DNA of 5,072 bases, taken from assembly GCA_005885025.1 (NCBI GenBank), contig VAYC01000168.1, forward strand, positions 1 through 5,072, given 5' to 3'. The notes under the pieces are model-generated. The model searched no databases, was not told the DNA's origin, and saw only the letters and a list, made by a program, of their open reading frames with translations. Below are positions 4,579-5,072 of the stretch, in pieces; position 1 is the first letter of the stretch; each line of letters begins with the position of its first letter. This DNA is from Actinomycetota bacterium. GTDB lineage: Bacteria > Actinomycetota > UBA4738. The translations under genes were made by a program, and so were the position numbers.

Positions 4579-5072
4579 GTGCATAGATTCAACCGGTGCA
4601 TGGCGGCCACCGCTGGCGTGGCGGCAGTCGTGCTGCTCGCAGCGGCGTGCGGAGGCGGCAGTACCTCGAACTCGAGTGGGTTCAAGGGTGTTTCGCTCAC
4701 GGGAGCCGGCGCCACGTTCCCCGATCCCATCTACGAGCAGTGGTTCAAGGAATTCAGGAGCGTGGAGTCGGGCGCCAAGATCAACTACCAGGCCATCGGG
4801 TCCGGCGGCGGCGTCCAGCAGTACACGGCGGGCACGGTCGACTTCGGAGCCTCGGACGCTCCGCTCAAGGATGAGGAGACGCAGGCCATCAGGGCGAAGG
4901 GGTTGGACGTGGTTGAGATTCCGACGGTCCTGGGCGGCGTCGTGATCGCCTATAACGTCTCGGGAGTGGACACAGGGCTGAAGCTCGACGGAGCGACGGC
5001 CGCGCAGATCTTCCTCGGAAAGATCAAGGCCTGGAACGACCCCGCCATCTCCGCCATGAATCCGGGCGCGGG
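4579..5072 (+). CDS. pstS: Phosphate ABC transporter substrate-binding lipoprotein PstS (first 164 aa, continues past window)
   Basis: This is the extracellular phosphate-binding protein of the high-affinity PstSCAB importer. It starts with a basic N-region (HRFNR) and a hydrophobic stretch (about 8-20), then AAAC, where C24 is the likely lipidated cysteine; Ala instead of Leu at -3 makes the lipobox slightly atypical. A flexible Gly/Ser linker follows (25-35). The PstS signatures are then LTGAGATFPDPIYEQWF (40-56), YQAIGSGGGVQQY (70-82) and VDFGASDAPL (87-96), which supply phosphate ligands, followed by IPTVLGGVVIAYN (114-126) and the GKIKAWNDP segment (147-155). The GTG start has a strong AAGGAGG. 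The reading frame is open to the right edge, so the gene is cut by the window, not broken. pstC, pstA and pstB would be expected downstream. Upstream PHO boxes predict induction by phosphate starvation. Confidence 0.95.
   Translation, partial: MHRFNRCMAATAGVAAVVLLAAACGGGSTSNSSGFKGVSLTGAGATFPDPIYEQWFKEFRSVESGAKINYQAIGSGGGVQQYTAGTVDFGASDAPLKDEETQAIRAKGLDVVEIPTVLGGVVIAYNVSGVDTGLKLDGATAAQIFLGKIKAWNDPAISAMNPGA

Noticed and set aside
4475..4945. Plus-strand open frame of 156 codons overlapping pstS
   Set aside because: It is Ser/Arg-rich and out of frame with the PstS sequence, which has a signal peptide, lipid-attachment cysteine and phosphate-binding motifs.

Overview
The window is GC-rich and densely coding. 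Its gene content points to a member of the Actinomycetota: it carries the actinobacterial cassette of a histidine-phosphatase-type 'phosphomutase' (MSMEG_4193 family), a DUF3090 protein and an SCO1664-family kinase-like protein, next to uppP. In mycobacteria these genes are, from memory, co-directional with uppP. Here uppP is divergent and a sensor kinase gene lies between uppP and the cassette, so the source is probably neither a mycobacterium nor a streptomycete. The lineage cannot be fixed further from this sequence.

Leftward (minus-strand) unit, 3392 down to 1. It starts with a SenX3/PhoR-type sensor histidine kinase (2202-3392). Then come the histidine phosphatase (1522-2202), DUF3090 (859-1512), SCO1664 (137-862) and the first codons of a further gene that runs off the left edge (1-68). 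The first four genes touch or overlap: TGATG between the kinase and phosphatase genes, a 9-nt gap before DUF3090, and GTGA between DUF3090 and SCO1664. They therefore look like one translationally coupled operon. A good sigma-70-like promoter (TTGACA, 16 nt, TGTGAT) lies just upstream of the kinase gene.

Rightward (plus-strand) genes. uppP (3528-4376) encodes undecaprenyl-diphosphate phosphatase. Its best-supported start is an unusual ACG codon 5 nt after a perfect AGGAGG. After a 202-nt gap comes pstS (4579 to the right edge, incomplete), the phosphate-binding lipoprotein of the high-affinity phosphate ABC transporter.

The gap before pstS holds the clearest regulatory signal in the window. 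Four 11-bp direct-repeat units (GTTCAT, GTTCAC, a degenerate unit, GTTCAT) lie at 4436-4479 and end so that the last conserved core is 10 bp from a -10 element, TAGCGT. This is the architecture of a PHO-box-activated promoter bound by a PhoB/PhoP/RegX3-type regulator.

Taken together this is a phosphate-homeostasis neighbourhood. A Pho-type sensor kinase is divergent from a phosphate-releasing cell-wall lipid phosphatase and a Pho-controlled phosphate uptake gene, and is co-transcribed with a conserved but functionally uncharacterised kinase-like/phosphatase/zinc-knuckle cassette. No response regulator gene is visible. I see no mobile elements, CRISPR arrays, tRNA or rRNA genes.
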